Positions 1 to 10,620 of a DNA stretch of 64,000 nt are shown here, in pieces. Within the stretch, counting starts at the first letter, position 1, and every line of letters starts with the position of its first letter. The position numbers and the translations under genes are program-made. Location: positions 4,597,044-4,661,043 of the forward strand of contig CM055890.1 of the NCBI GenBank assembly GCA_029582165.1. The letters are read 5' to 3'. A model generated the notes under the pieces. It was given only the letters and a program-made list of their open reading frames with translations, did not search any database and had not been told where the DNA came from. The stretch is from Portulaca oleracea (lineage: Eukaryota; Streptophyta; Magnoliopsida; Caryophyllales; Portulacaceae).

Positions 1-973
1 GAGGCGCTATTCCGATCTCGGTAGGCGGCTGGGGAACCACCTGCTTGCGCGAGGCCCAATAACCGACCGCTCCCCGTGTGGCCTAAAATCAGGAAAGTAC
101 TCATAAATCCAGGCTTGCAACAGGGTTAAACACCCGACCATCTTGGTTGTCCCGGCCCTGCTCGCCGCCCCTAACTGTCGATAAAGGAACGCCAATGTCA
201 CCGTACCCCAAGCAATGCGATCAACGATAACGTCAATGCTAGGCCACAGATGCGGCCGAACTCTATCCCTCGATTTGTCCAGGAGGATAGTGTTTCCCAG
301 CATACTCAACAACCACGGCACATGTTTTGTGCGGGGCACATCATTCACTGACATTTTGTTGTTAATCGGAAACCCCGCCCAGTCAGCGCTGACGCTAGCA
401 TCCACAAATTCCACTTTGTACAGCCTCTTCGACAGTCGTTCAGCGCTCTTCGGTACGACCAATCTACGGGGGATATGCCGTAGGTGCCCTAACTGACGGA
501 CAACGCGATCGGGCATGTACAACTCGGTGAAGTTGTATGCACGAATGGCGCCCGCGTACAACGTCCTTTTGCATGACTTGTATGGGGCAGGTCTATATGG
601 GGCCCAACTCACACGATCCGGCGTCAACGCATCCAGGGAGGCCCTCAACGCTCGGAGGCGCTATTCCGATCTCGGTAGGCGGTTGGGGAACCACCTGCTC
701 GCGCGAGGCCCAGTAACCGACTGCTCCCCGGGTGGCTTAAAATCAGGAAAGTACTCATAAATCCAGGCTTGCAACAGGGTCAAACACCCGGCCATCTTGG
801 TTGTCCCGGCCCTGCTCGCCGCCCCTAACTGCCGATAAAGGAACGCCAATGTCACCATACCCCAAGCAATGCGATCAACGATAACGTCAGTGCTAGGCCA
901 CAGATGCGGCCGAACTCTATCCCTCGATTTGTCCAGGAGGATAGTGTTTCCCAGCATACTCGACAACCACGCC
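1..973 (-). repeat. In-frame 654-bp tandem duplication inside the PMD gene
   Basis: Bases 1-319 match 655-973 with an offset of exactly 654 bp (218 codons) and only scattered substitutions. The homology ends abruptly near 319/973, where the two copies enter different sequence. Because 654 is a multiple of three, the reading frame is kept across the junction. The duplicated unit covers the block from SMLGNTILLDKSRDRVRPH to PRSE, plus the region up to the DRVVRQLG block. Both copies end in the same TAG (7-9 and 661-663). Confidence 0.85.
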
Positions 974-2010
974 CTTATCCTATGGGGAATGGGATAACGG
1001 GTCGATGTACAAATCAACCTCAAATCGACGTCAAGTATGGCACCCTTATCATAAATATACAAGGTCTTCAGCTCCTCCATTCGTTTATCAAACATTTCGG
1101 GCACGTACTGGTTAACCACTTCTCGATCAAGACCTTCAGGCATAAGGCCATCAACTACAAGACCCAATATATGTTGCACATTATGCAACATGATTGTCAT
1201 TTCACCGAAGGGAAGGTGAAATGTGTTTGTGTCGGGTTGCCACCTCTCAACGAACGCCGGGATCAACGTCATATCGATGTGGTCATACATCAAGTCCACC
1301 AAATGGGTGATTTGGATCCTTTCCAGTCCAACCTGGCATGCGGGATCCATCGTGGACCTCATTGACCTCAATTCCCTCAACGCGTTCTTCTTCGTCATGC
1401 ACTCAAGAACAACATGGGGCGAACGCTCGCGACCCTCCCATATTACCTGAGCAATGTGACCTCCAAAGCTCGGTATAACGGACCTAATTGCAGGTCCTCC
1501 GGGCACGTTACCATCAATCTTCCAGTCATTGTCACCGCTCCGGCTCCTCTTACTATGTCTGCTGCTGGTCCCAACATCACCAGTAGAAGAACTGCTTCCC
1601 TGTCCCCACTGTCGAATTGGGGCAAACTTCCCCGATGCATCCCTCATCGGCGTGAAACTCGTTGGCCTACAAACTGGCCCACGAGGTGGCGTGACTGAAG
1701 TAGGGATCATCTGTGTGTCGGGCTCTCCGGTCCCATCGTCCCCAGATGTCTCTGTGTCGGTTGACTCATCCATGACTTCGTTGAGATGGTCAGCGAAATC
1801 TCGGGTGGTCTGACTCCCTGTGTCCTTGGGCTGGCCGCCCGCATCATCATGTGCACCCCTACCTACACCGGCACCCATACCTCGACCGGCACGGCGTGCT
1901 GACGTAGTCACATTACGTCTGTGGGGGTCCCCAGAATCATCCCCCATCCAACCAGTCGAAAGCTGATTCGACTGTTTCAGAAACCCTCTACCTTTGCTCT
2001 TGCCTACCAT
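1..2010 (-). pseudogene. Plant mobile domain (PMD, MAIN/MAIL-like) gene, broken by an in-frame stop
   Basis: The minus strand reads from an ATG at 2010 through 449 codons to a TAG at 661-663. The same frame then continues to another TAG at 7-9. Residues 1-230 are low-complexity, rich in Gly, Ser, Arg and Asp. From about residue 231 the protein matches the plant mobile domain by eye: an AFVERWQPDTNTFHLPFGEM block, then an IAWG..TLAFLYRQLGAASR block and LQAWIYEYFPDF. After the TAG the frame resumes with SLDALTPDRVSWAPY and MPDRVVRQLG, which are the expected following PMD blocks, so the stop lies inside the domain and is a lesion rather than a natural end. PMD proteins act in silencing or genome stability (MAIN, MAIL1) or are carried by Mutator-like and other transposons. 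The Ser/Gly-rich N-terminus and repeat-rich setting favour a transposon-associated copy. The left end continues outside the window. Confidence 0.75.
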
Positions 2011-2189
2011 TTTAGATCACCTGCAAAATGAAAACATATAAAATGGACTTTGACATATAGAAACCATACATTATGAACCCTATACCCTAAAACATAATAA
2101 TCATATTATCGAAATCATCCAAACTCAACACTGTGTTATGACATCTATAACTAAGCCATGTCACGAGGCAAGAGGATCCTATTATTGTC

Positions 2190-2821
2190 CAAGGAGAGTG
2201 TGTTTGTTAACTGTTAATCTATGGCTGAAAAAGACTTTTATGAGTCGTACCCACTTCTCCTTTATTTGCCTGGTTCCCAAAAAGTAGCGCAATGTCAGCA
2301 GTGAAATTGCGCGAGGTCTATAGTGCTCTGGGAGTTAGAAGCGTCTCAGATTCGGTACAATGGAGTGTTTCCATTACGCAGCCTGGTGGGCAGCAAGACA
2401 AGGTGGGTTTGAAAGAAAGAAGCTTATAGTAAAGGGTCTAATAGAAATCATGTTGGGCTTTCTTGCATGTAGGATTCATAGGTCCATCAAAGCATTGAAT
2501 TAGCGGCATCGTGCCTTACTTTGATGGACCTATGAATCGTACATGCAATAAAACCCAACACGATTTCTATTAGACCTTTTACTACAAGCATCTCTTTCAG
2601 ACCCACCTTGTCTTGCTGCCCGCTAGGCTGCACAATAGAAACACTGCGTTGTACCGAATCTGAGACGCTTCTAACTCCCAGAGTACTATAGAACCCGCGC
2701 AATTTCACTGCTGACATTGCGCTACTTTTTGGGAACCAGACAAATAAAGGAGAGTCGATACGACTCATGAAAGTCTTTTTCAACCATAGATTATCAGGTA
2801 ACAACACACACTCTCCTTGAA
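2190..2821. repeat. Long foldback: inverted duplication of a gene fragment
   Basis: The left arm (about 2190-2495) and right arm (about 2518-2821) are inverted copies with about nine in ten positions matching by eye, separated by only about 22 bp. The right arm, read on the minus strand, is open for 116 codons (2487-2837) and contains phrases such as SPLFVWFPKS and STLGVRSVSDSVQRSV. From memory this resembles the C-terminal part of plant NO VEIN-like / HSP90-like ATPase proteins. That assignment is tentative. No start codon context or splice sites make it a gene by itself. It is best described as a gene fragment duplicated in inverted orientation, which would give a stem of about 300 bp if transcribed. 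Confidence 0.8.
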
Positions 2822-3675
2822 CACTAACAGGACCCAAAACTCAACCTCTTTTTATGACATATACAACTAAGATACTACAACTATAACTTAATATACTTAC
2901 TACCCTAAACTACCATCACAAATAACCTATTTACTTTTGTAGCAACTGGTTGTTGAGTACTTAAGTTATTAAATGGATGTGACATAACTATTTATATAAT
3001 TTATGTCTTCATTTGAAGTCATGAGTAGTTAAGTTAGCAATTAAATTGGATTTGGAACAAATTACCCCGACCAACTTTAAAAGCCAACTCACTTACTAAT
3101 AACAACCAAAATCATCCAAACTCAACCTCCTTTTAACACAACTACATATAAACTACTCGGAATACCCTAAACCCTAAACTTAATCATCTAAACTAACATC
3201 ACAATTAACCAATTTACTTGTTCCATGATGTAGTTTCAAATACTTTTGAAGTATGCTAACCAACAATTCTAAAGTTGAGGATGATATTCCACAACTTTTC
3301 AAATTGAACAATGAATTTTATGGAAAATGTACTTGGTTACATTAACCTAAACCCTAATACTAATTACCCTAACCCTAAGTAAACTGTTCCTAATTAATTA
3401 CGTACGTTCACTAAACAATTTTTTCACATAAATTACCCTAACTCATACTTATCTATGCATACTCATAATAAACAAACAAATTTTCAAACACTAAATCATA
3501 CAAATTCTACTAATGTTATTAACAATCCTATTATTTATTACTAATAAAAAACAACAAATCTACAATGATATATTTAATTATTAATATTAATATTATTGAC
3601 AATAATAATTACAATATTTTATAAACAATTAATCATATAAATAGACACATAATTAATGTACAAATAGCACACTTA
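2822..3675. other. AT-rich non-coding stretch with scattered telomere-like words
   Basis: No open frame or repeat boundary is visible. Short CCCTAAA-type words occur near 3164-3176 and 3348-3378, for example two adjacent CCCTAA units. They are too few and too dispersed to be an interstitial telomere tract. Confidence 0.5.
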
Positions 3676-3685
3676 CAATAATATA

Positions 3686-4285
3686 GAGTTAATTACATTT
3701 ACCCTACCTGACATATGCGGTAATAATTTTTACACACCCGACATTTGGGAAATAATTTTCGCCCTACTTGACATTTAGTGAAAGTGATTTTTAGTGTTAG
3801 AATCCGGTAACTTGTCATCGGAAATGGAAAATTACTATAATACCCTATATCACTATGTGAAATTACGATGCTGCCCTTTAATTTGAGAAGGAAAAGACTA
3901 TGTTGGAGAGTAGAAGACAGACATGGTGGTTTGGGAGGGGTTAGGTTTTCATTTTCTGTATGGGAGGGGGGCCAGGGAGAGGAATCAGAGGAATCAGTGG
4001 AGTGGTTGGATTTTAAAATGCCATAACAGTTAATACTAAGGGTACAAAAGTCATTTCACATTTAATTGCAAGTCAAAGGAAATAATAACTAGGGTATAAA
4101 GGTCACTTCATATTTATTTTTTTACAGTTCACCAGAAAAGTCAATAAAAAATCAATTATAACACACATGAGGGGCTTTAAATTTGTGACCACTCAAATGT
4201 CAGGTAGGGTGAAAATTATTTCTCAAATGTCGGGTGTGCAAAAATTATTACCACATAAGTCAAGTAGGGTAAATATAATTAACTC
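3686..4285. mobile_element. Mutator-like MITE, 600 bp, with long TIRs and a 10-bp TSD
   Basis: The element begins GAGTTAATTA and ends with its complement TAATTAACTC, allowing one mismatch. The inverted repeats run inward for about 100 bp and contain CCCTAC.TGAC and ACACCCGACATTTG in both arms. The direct repeat CAATAATATA flanks it exactly at 3676-3685 and 4286-4295. Long TIRs with a 9-10 bp TSD are the signature of Mutator-like elements. The interior carries no transposase, so it is non-autonomous. It also contains a G-rich stretch (3940-4000). Confidence 0.85.
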
Positions 4286-4295
4286 CAATAATATA

Positions 4296-4850
4296 ATCAA
4301 AATATACACATAATAATTACTATTATTAACACATGCTTAACAATAATATTAATTAATCACATTTTTAATATTAACAATAATATACATATAATAATTATCA
4401 TTATAAACTAATAACAATAATATTAATAATAACAATATTAATATTAATTTATTAATATTATTAATAATAAAAAAAAATACCAAGATCGGCGCGCGACACC
4501 GGCCGCCGGTTGCCGTGCATTTTGCACGGCAGCCGATCCTCGCTGCAATTATTTTTTGATTTTTCATCAAATTTCAAATTTAAAACACAAATTCAAATCA
4601 ACTAATTCGAAACATACCTCAACTTCTTCGATTCGTAGCGTTCGAAATCCCGGTATGACGGTGGTTTGTGGTGGTCGTTGGTTGAGAGCGTTTTCTAGAG
4701 AGATAAACTAGAGAGAAGGTGGAGAGTGAAGGTTATGAAGTTCAAGGGCAAGTGTTGGAAATATTATGCGAAAGGTGGGCGACAATAGTAAAAAGGGGGG
4801 CGACGTAAAGCAAGCGGGAAAATATTTTGTTATAGTGTGCAAAATTGTAG
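4296..4850. other. AT-rich stretch with a GC-rich hairpin at about 4484-4540
   Basis: 4296-4480 is almost pure A/T with many TAATATTAAT words. Then a sharp GC-rich island appears. Its outer arms are GATCGGC and GCCGATC, and an inner stem GCCGTGCA/TGCACGGC encloses a TTT loop. 4560-4850 looks like an untranslated or intergenic region and has no open frame. The 73-codon frame on the minus strand at 4349-4570 is Ile/Leu-rich translation of the A/T tract and is not a gene. Confidence 0.5.
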
Positions 4851-5560
4851 TGGGCAGACTTAGTTTTAGATATAAGTAGCGTTTAAGTATCTCAAGAAAA
4901 TTAGTGTGTAAAGAGGTATGTGCTAATGTGCAAAAAGGTTTGTGCTAGTATCGAAGGGAGTCTATGTTAGTGCGCAAATAAGTCTATGCTACTGTGCAAT
5001 TGACTACATAATAGTGTGGGGAAAATAATATTACTGTATTGTGCAAAACCATAGTGGGCAAAGTGCAAACCCACTTTTAGATATAGTCATGCCAACAAGT
5101 ATTTTACGAAAGATACGTATACAAAGAAATTTGTATTAGTGTGCAAAAGGACCTATGCTAGTATGTGATTGATTACCTAATAGTATGCGGAAAAGATATT
5201 GCTATAAACCTATGGTGTGCAAAGTGTAAACCCGATTTTAAATATAGGTAATGCCCATGAGTATCCCGCCAAAAATCAGAGTGCAAATGAGTATGTGCTA
5301 GTGTGCAAAGGAGTGTATGCTATTGAGCAAAAAAGTCTATGCTAGTGTGCAAATGAAAATGAGTCTATACCAGTGTGCGATTGATTATATAATAGTATGT
5401 AGAAAATAATATTACGATATTGTGCAAAACCTTAGTGTGAAAAGTGAAAACCCACTTTTAGATATAGGTAATGCTTAGAAGTATTCCATGAAAAACTAGT
5501 GTACAAAGGAGTTTGTTTTAGTGTGCACAAGAGCCTATGCTAGTGAATTGAGATGTATTT
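4850..5560. repeat. Degenerate tandem repeat, units about 160-220 bp
   Basis: A block resembling CCCACTTTTAGATATAGGTA followed by ATGC..A.AAGTATT..A recurs near 4862, 5071, 5234 and 5452. Between copies the shorter phrase AGTCTATGCTAGTGTGCAAA recurs many times with variation. Copies differ by many substitutions and small gaps, so the array is old. No open reading frame runs through it. It may be the subterminal region of a large DNA transposon or a small local satellite. Confidence 0.7.
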
Positions 5561-5574
5561 TCATTGTACAGTTT

Positions 5575-5818
5575 GTTAGAGATGCTCGCATAACATCGAA
5601 TCCTCATCAACATAATTAAGAGCTTTTGGCTCTTGTAGTAAATTGAGACGACTTCATAGCTTATTGTTGTTTCGGTTAATTGAGAAGCCCGCATAACATC
5701 GCATCCTCACCAACGTAATTCAAAATTTGGTAATCGCATTCGCAGTAAATTGAGAGGCCTTCACGGTTTTTTGCAGTTATAGTCAATTGACGTGCTCATA
5801 TTTCATCGCATCACTAGT
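5575..5818. repeat. Short degenerate tandem repeat, about 105-bp units
   Basis: The phrase CGCATAACATCG.ATCCTCA followed by CAACRTAATT occurs near 5588 and 5692. AAATTGAGA.G (5640, 5745) and a third diverged start (CATATTTCATCGCATCA, about 5796) follow the same spacing. It directly precedes a CACTA-type terminus. Confidence 0.55.
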
Positions 5819-6060
5819 CACTACAAGATCCTTTATTTCGTCCAAGACAATGTCTGCGACCCGAAACGAAACTACAACTCTTAGTTGTCGGGTTTCGTAG
5901 GATGTGCCTCTTCACTGGCACAAGTGATGTAAAAAAACCTGACTATCGGGTGCAAACGACAGGCCAAATTCACCGGTATAGAGTGAAGATCCCCGCCAAA
6001 TTGTCGGGTATCGTACCTCGCGGGCCATGATTGATGGTACAACAGGAAGAAGATTGCAAT
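5819..6060 (+). mobile_element. CACTA (En/Spm) 5' terminus with subterminal repeats
   Basis: CACTACAAGATC at 5819 fits the CACTACAAGAAA-type terminal inverted repeat of plant CACTA elements. Within the next 200 bp a TGTCGGGT.TCGTA motif recurs (5887, 5945 as TATCGGGTGCA, 6002), partly in inverted order. Such arrays are the usual transposase-binding subterminal regions. A decayed TNP2-type transposase follows within 100 bp, so most of the 5' interior has been lost. I could not find the matching TTGTAGTG end. Confidence 0.6.
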
Positions 6061-6149
6061 CGAATGTATCAAGACAGTCTAGATTGTGTATATTAAATTA
6101 GATACTGAAAACCAACAGATTATTCAAAGTTATAATTAGCTAAAGTTTG

Positions 6150-7016
6150 TTTGTTATCCACAGTTTCTTGAAAATGGTCATTCATTGAGGAAAAACAGAA
6201 AAGCATTTTGTAAGGGGCACACTTGTCCAAATAAAATTATATCCCCTAACCGGAAAAATAGTCATGAGATCTATGAGTGGGTGGAGCATTTCCCCAAGGT
6301 AACGACCAATGGCTACTTTGGAGTCCCCGTTTTCAAAGAAAAAGCTCACAACTAGAACAAGTAAAGTATTTTTTGGGAGTTGTCTTATTGGAAGGATTAC
6401 ATGCTTTCACATAATCTAGATGTGATGCACATTGAAAAAAACTTTTTTTGAGAACATCATAAATACTGTGATGGAAATAAAAGAGAAAACTAAAGACGAT
6501 ACAAATGCAAGAGAGGACACAACAGACATATGTGACAGGCAAAAGCTCCATCTATTGCTGGGTCTGAACGGGAAGTCGCTAAAACCAGGAGCCAAGTTTT
6601 CTATGCCTTCAGAGAAGAGATGGGTCGTTTGTGATTGGGCACAACAGCTCAGGTTACCAGATGTGTATGCCTCAAACTTTGCAAATTGTGTGGATGCAAA
6701 CGAAAAAAAATTCCAGATTATTAAGAGCCATGATTGTCATGTGTTCAAACAAATACTACTTCCAGTTGCATTTCGGGGACTTCTTGATGATGGAACCCTT
6801 TGTTCAGCTAAGTTAATGGTTCAAAAGTTTGTGTGCCACAACATTGAAGCACAATGATTTACAGTAGTTTGACAAAGAAATTCGTGTAATCATATGCAAA
6901 TTAGAGACCATTTTCCTTCATGCTACTTCAATATAATGGAGCACTTGCCCATACATTTGATCGAGGCGTTCTACGGAGGTCCAATTCAATATCGATGGAT
7001 GTATCCCTTTGAAAGG
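6150..7016 (+). pseudogene. CACTA transposase (TNP2-type) fragment
   Basis: The plus strand carries, in order, degraded blocks typical of the C-terminal half of TNP2-like transposases. They are an LRKNRKAFCKG-like block (about 6195-6225), YWKDYMLSHNLDVMHIEKN (about 6390-6445), LKSHDCHV-like KSHDCHVFKQILLPVAFRGL (about 6725-6785), and FNIMEHLPIHLIEAFYGG then YRWMYPFER (about 6930-7013). One frame is open from about 6432 to 6857, and there is a frameshift at the T run near 6443. There is also a stop just after 6854, and an earlier one at 6352. Homology ends after the FER block. The transposase would act on CACTA termini such as the one at 5819, but this copy cannot make it. Confidence 0.75.
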
Positions 7017-7905
7017 TGGGGCTATATCCTCCTCTCACCCTTGTATTTAACTTACTATTGAAGATCCAACATAAATTATATATTACTATTTACGATAGGT
7101 ATTTTGATTGTGTTAAGGTACCTAACTAGGATGATTTGCACTTTATACCTCTAAATCTTATCATTATGAGAATAATGATAAGTTTTAGAGGTTAATCTAG
7201 GACAACCTCGAGATAAGGCCTAGAGTGGCCATATTCTAGTAAATGACCCAGTCCATTACCTAGGATAAACTATCTGTATTTGGTGAGTCCCGAAGTTAGC
7301 CGTCCGTTAGGTGGTTCGAAGAATCCCTGAGCCCTCTTTTGTCATTGCTTGAATCCTTTTCCTTTAGTTCAACTTGTTTCCTTAATTTGCTCTTTAGTTG
7401 TAGTTTCCTTAATCTCTTCAAATTCTTTGTTTTCCATCCTTAGATTAGGGTTTAGAAACAAATATTCAGTCTAAAAGGCCATTGCTCCCTATGGATACAA
7501 CAATACAACCCCGACTACATTAAAATCAATAGTTACAAGGTCATCTAGTGATCCTTGGTGACCGGAATGGGAGTAAAGCCCACTGACCAATTTGTCAACA
7601 ACGAAACTCCAACTCACACTTGACAACCTTGGTCAAGTCTTGAGTTCAATGGCGGATAACATTGTTGGACGATTGGAGCATCGATCCTGTGATTCCTCCA
7701 AAGGTCAATGATACTCAAAGACCGTAATGTTTATGAGGTTTGGATCTATGATTCATTAACAGACTTTACAATTTTTTAAATGAGGAGCTCTATTATGGGA
7801 ACATAAAAATCTGCTTACGCAAGAATGTGAGTGTGGTCGCTTTAGATAACCTAGGCTGAGCTTGATTGTTCTTGTGGAGGGTATGGATACATGGTCGGTT
7901 ATAAA
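7017..7905. other. Unassigned sequence, possibly an old LTR remnant
   Basis: No convincing coding region. A 20-bp stem with a GAGA-type loop sits at about 7151-7194 (CCTCTAAA.CTTATCATTAT and its complement). The phrase near 7480 (GCTCCCTATGGATACAAC) resembles the CCCTGTGGAT-CGAC end seen in some plant Ty3/gypsy LTRs, which hints at a degraded LTR. I cannot define its edges. Confidence 0.3.
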
Positions 7906-8460
7906 TAGACCTGTTCAACAATCAGGCCGGGTCGGGTCAGTCGGGTCGGAAGTTTCTGATCCGCCAACCCGAGCCCGACCCGGCCCGACCTTCGGGCCAA
8001 GTACGCTCGGCCCGAGCCCTGACCCTAGGGGCCACGGGCCAGGTCAACGGGTCAATAATTATATAATATGAATTTTTTAATATACAAAGAACCTAAAATT
8101 TTACGCATTTAATTTATGTATTTAGTCGGGTCATCGGGCCGGGCCGGGCCGGGTCACAAAAAGTAGAACCTAAACTAGGAATTTTTTTTAAAAAGTTAAT
8201 GTGTTTAGCGGGGCCGGGTCGGGTCACAAAAAATAAAACCTAATCTAGGATTTTTTTTAAAAAAAGTTTATGCATTTAGTCGGGTTATCGGGCCAGGTCG
8301 GGTCACATACCCTTGGCCCGAACCCAGCCCGACCATGCTTCGGGCCCCCGACTTTTTCGGGCCGGGCCGGGTCACCGTCTAAAAATGTGGCCTTGACCCG
8401 CACTTTTTCGGGCTGGGTCAGGTCGGGCCGGGCGGGTCCCCGGCCCACTGAACAGGTCTA
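7906..8460. mobile_element. hAT-like non-autonomous element A, 555 bp
   Basis: The ends are inverted (TAGACCTGTTCA at 7906; TGAACAGGTCTA ending at 8460) and are flanked by an exact 8-bp duplication, GTTATAAA, at 7898-7905 and 8461-8468. An 8-bp TSD with short TIRs is diagnostic of hAT elements. The interior has no transposase. Instead it is filled with variants of GGGCCGGGTCGGGTC and complements on both sides of two copies of an AAAACCTAA.CTAGGA..TTTTTTT segment (8163-8275). Confidence 0.85.
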
Positions 8461-9133
8461 GTTATAAATAGTGTCATTTAATTGGAAAAGGGTTAGGTTG
8501 TATGTGTGTTAATTGTATTTATGTACATTAAGAGAAAGTTCAAGTCAAGATACACTTTCATGACACATATGAATTCCTTGGTTTCTCGGGTGTTCAAGTT
8601 CTCTAGGTGGTGCCATGAATGGCGGAGGTATTCTACCCAAGTGTTATTGGTATACGTATCTCTCCCCTTTTGTTTGTACTCTCTATGGAATACCTATCAA
8701 GAAGCTTGGCAGATACGTCAAAGGATAGAAATTTCAAAATTTTCCCGTGATGTAAGGTTTTTAATCTCACACATCTTGTCTTCGCGAATGATCTAATGCT
8801 CTTTAGTGCAGCATATCCCTATATTGTCCAAAAACTCATGGATACCCTAGAGCATCTCAAGCAGACGTCGAGTCTTACTGCCAATGTAACCAGGTTGACC
8901 GTTCTAATCAATGGCGTCCCAAGACACGCTAAAGAGCTGATCCTACAGACAACAAACTTTGAAGAAAGGAGTTCACCTTTCCACTATCTTGGTATACCTA
9001 TCACAGACGGGCGTATGAGCAAGCTTGATTGCAAGAAACTTGTTGACAAAATCACTTCAAGGATTAGGAGCTGGAGAACAAGCAACATCTCATATGCGAG
9101 TCGCATGGTCCTTATTAATACTGTCCTCCTGAG

Positions 9134-9736
9134 TAGGGATGGCACTGGGTCCTGGACTCGACCCTGACCCTGTTAGACCCTGCCCATTAAGACGGGTCTG
9201 GGTCCAAAGATTTTGGATCCAGTGGGTCTAAGGCGGCTCCGGGTCTGGAAAAAAATAGTGGGTCCAGGTTCGGGTCCAAGCACGAACCCGTGAACCCGAC
9301 CCGTGGACCCATTAAAATATAAACATATATAATTTTTTCCTTTGACAAAATAATAACTCAAGTTCTACACTACTACTCATCTACTGCATGGCGCTTGCCG
9401 GGACTCCTGGGAGTATTGGGCCTATTGAAGTGTTGGCTTCTATTTTATAAAATCCTAGTATACTATTTTTTCCTTTGAAATGTGTTTATTGTGTTAAAAA
9501 TAAGTGTATTTAAACATAATAGTTATTATTATTATTATACATGTGTACAAGTATAAAATTAACCCAACAAATTGATAAATCTAGTAAAAAATGCATAATA
9601 GGGTTGGGCACATTAAGGACCCGCTGAGTCAGGGTCAAGGTCTTAATTTTGGAACCCATCGGGTCCTAGGGCGGGTTCATGTCCAAAAAACATGGCGAGT
9701 CCGGGTCCAGCTAGACCCGCCTCATTGCCATCCTTA
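9134..9736. mobile_element. hAT-like non-autonomous element B, inside the LINE
   Basis: It starts TAGGGATGGCACTGGGTCC and ends with GGGTCCAGCTAG...TTGCCATCCTTA, inverted ends of the same type as elements D and E. The flanking 8-mers (CTCCTGAG and CTCATGCA) match at only five positions, so the TSD is weak. It falls exactly where the LINE reverse-transcriptase frame stops and later resumes. The interior is an array of GGGTCC/GGACCC words around an A/T-rich core with no transposase. Confidence 0.75.
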
Positions 9737-10620
9737 CTCATGCATTCTCATACTAGGCATCAATGATGATCATACCACAACAGGTCATAGATCGACCAAA
9801 TCACGGGCATTTGTAAGAATTTCCTCTAGGGGGCTGATGAAACATATACAAAAGTGCCCCCTATTAGCTAAAGCACTATCTGCAAACAAAAATCGTATGT
9901 GTGTGGCCCGGGGGGGGGGGGGGGGGCTAGGGATCAAGGATCTGAAGAATTGGAACATAATTTTGGTTGGTAAGCAGGTGATGGCTATAGAGGATCACAA
10001 AGAGAATCATTGGGTGAAATGGATCCATGAGAGATACATCAAGGGTGGCGATTGGTGGGAATACCAACCAAGGGATGATGCCTGTTGGTACTTCAAGAAG
10101 TTGTGTACCATAAAGCAAAAAAAAAAATGCAGATGCTCTAAAAGGGCAATACACATCGAAAAGAGGCTATGATTGGCTTGTTGGAGATGCCACCAAATGG
10201 CCCGGGGCAAGAGAAGTTTGGAACAGATTTAACATGCCCAAACACTTGGCTGGCTATGCATGGGACACTCCAAGTCAACACGAGACTACACCTCACCTCT
10301 ACCCCTATGACTTGTCCTCTATGTCAACAACAAAATGAAACAATTGATCATCTTCTCTATGACTGCAACTATGGCAACAATGTGAGACTCCAACAGGCTA
10401 ACTAGATCAAGCTCCCAACTGCCTCCACATGGACGACCTGGTGTAAGTGAATTCAAAACATGAAGACCAACAAGCATCACAAGCAGATCATATATGTTGG
10501 CTTTGTTTCATACATCTACAATATATGGCTCGCTCATAATAGATGTAGTTTCAAGAACATAAAAAACGACCCTTCTACCGTGTACCACAACATCAAATAC
10601 CATCTCAGAGATAGGACTAT

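Noticed and set aside
3160..3380. CCCTAAA words suggesting an interstitial telomere
   Set aside because: Only isolated or paired units, not a tract, and such words are common in AT-rich plant DNA.
4349..4570. A 73-codon minus-strand frame
   Set aside because: Mostly Ile, Leu and Asn from an A/T tract, with no family signal.
9909..9927. G homopolymer of about 18 bases that might be a G-quadruplex or regulatory site
   Set aside because: It lies in a dead LINE and corresponds to a Gly-Gly-Gly-Leu-Gly coding block. Length may also be a sequencing artefact.
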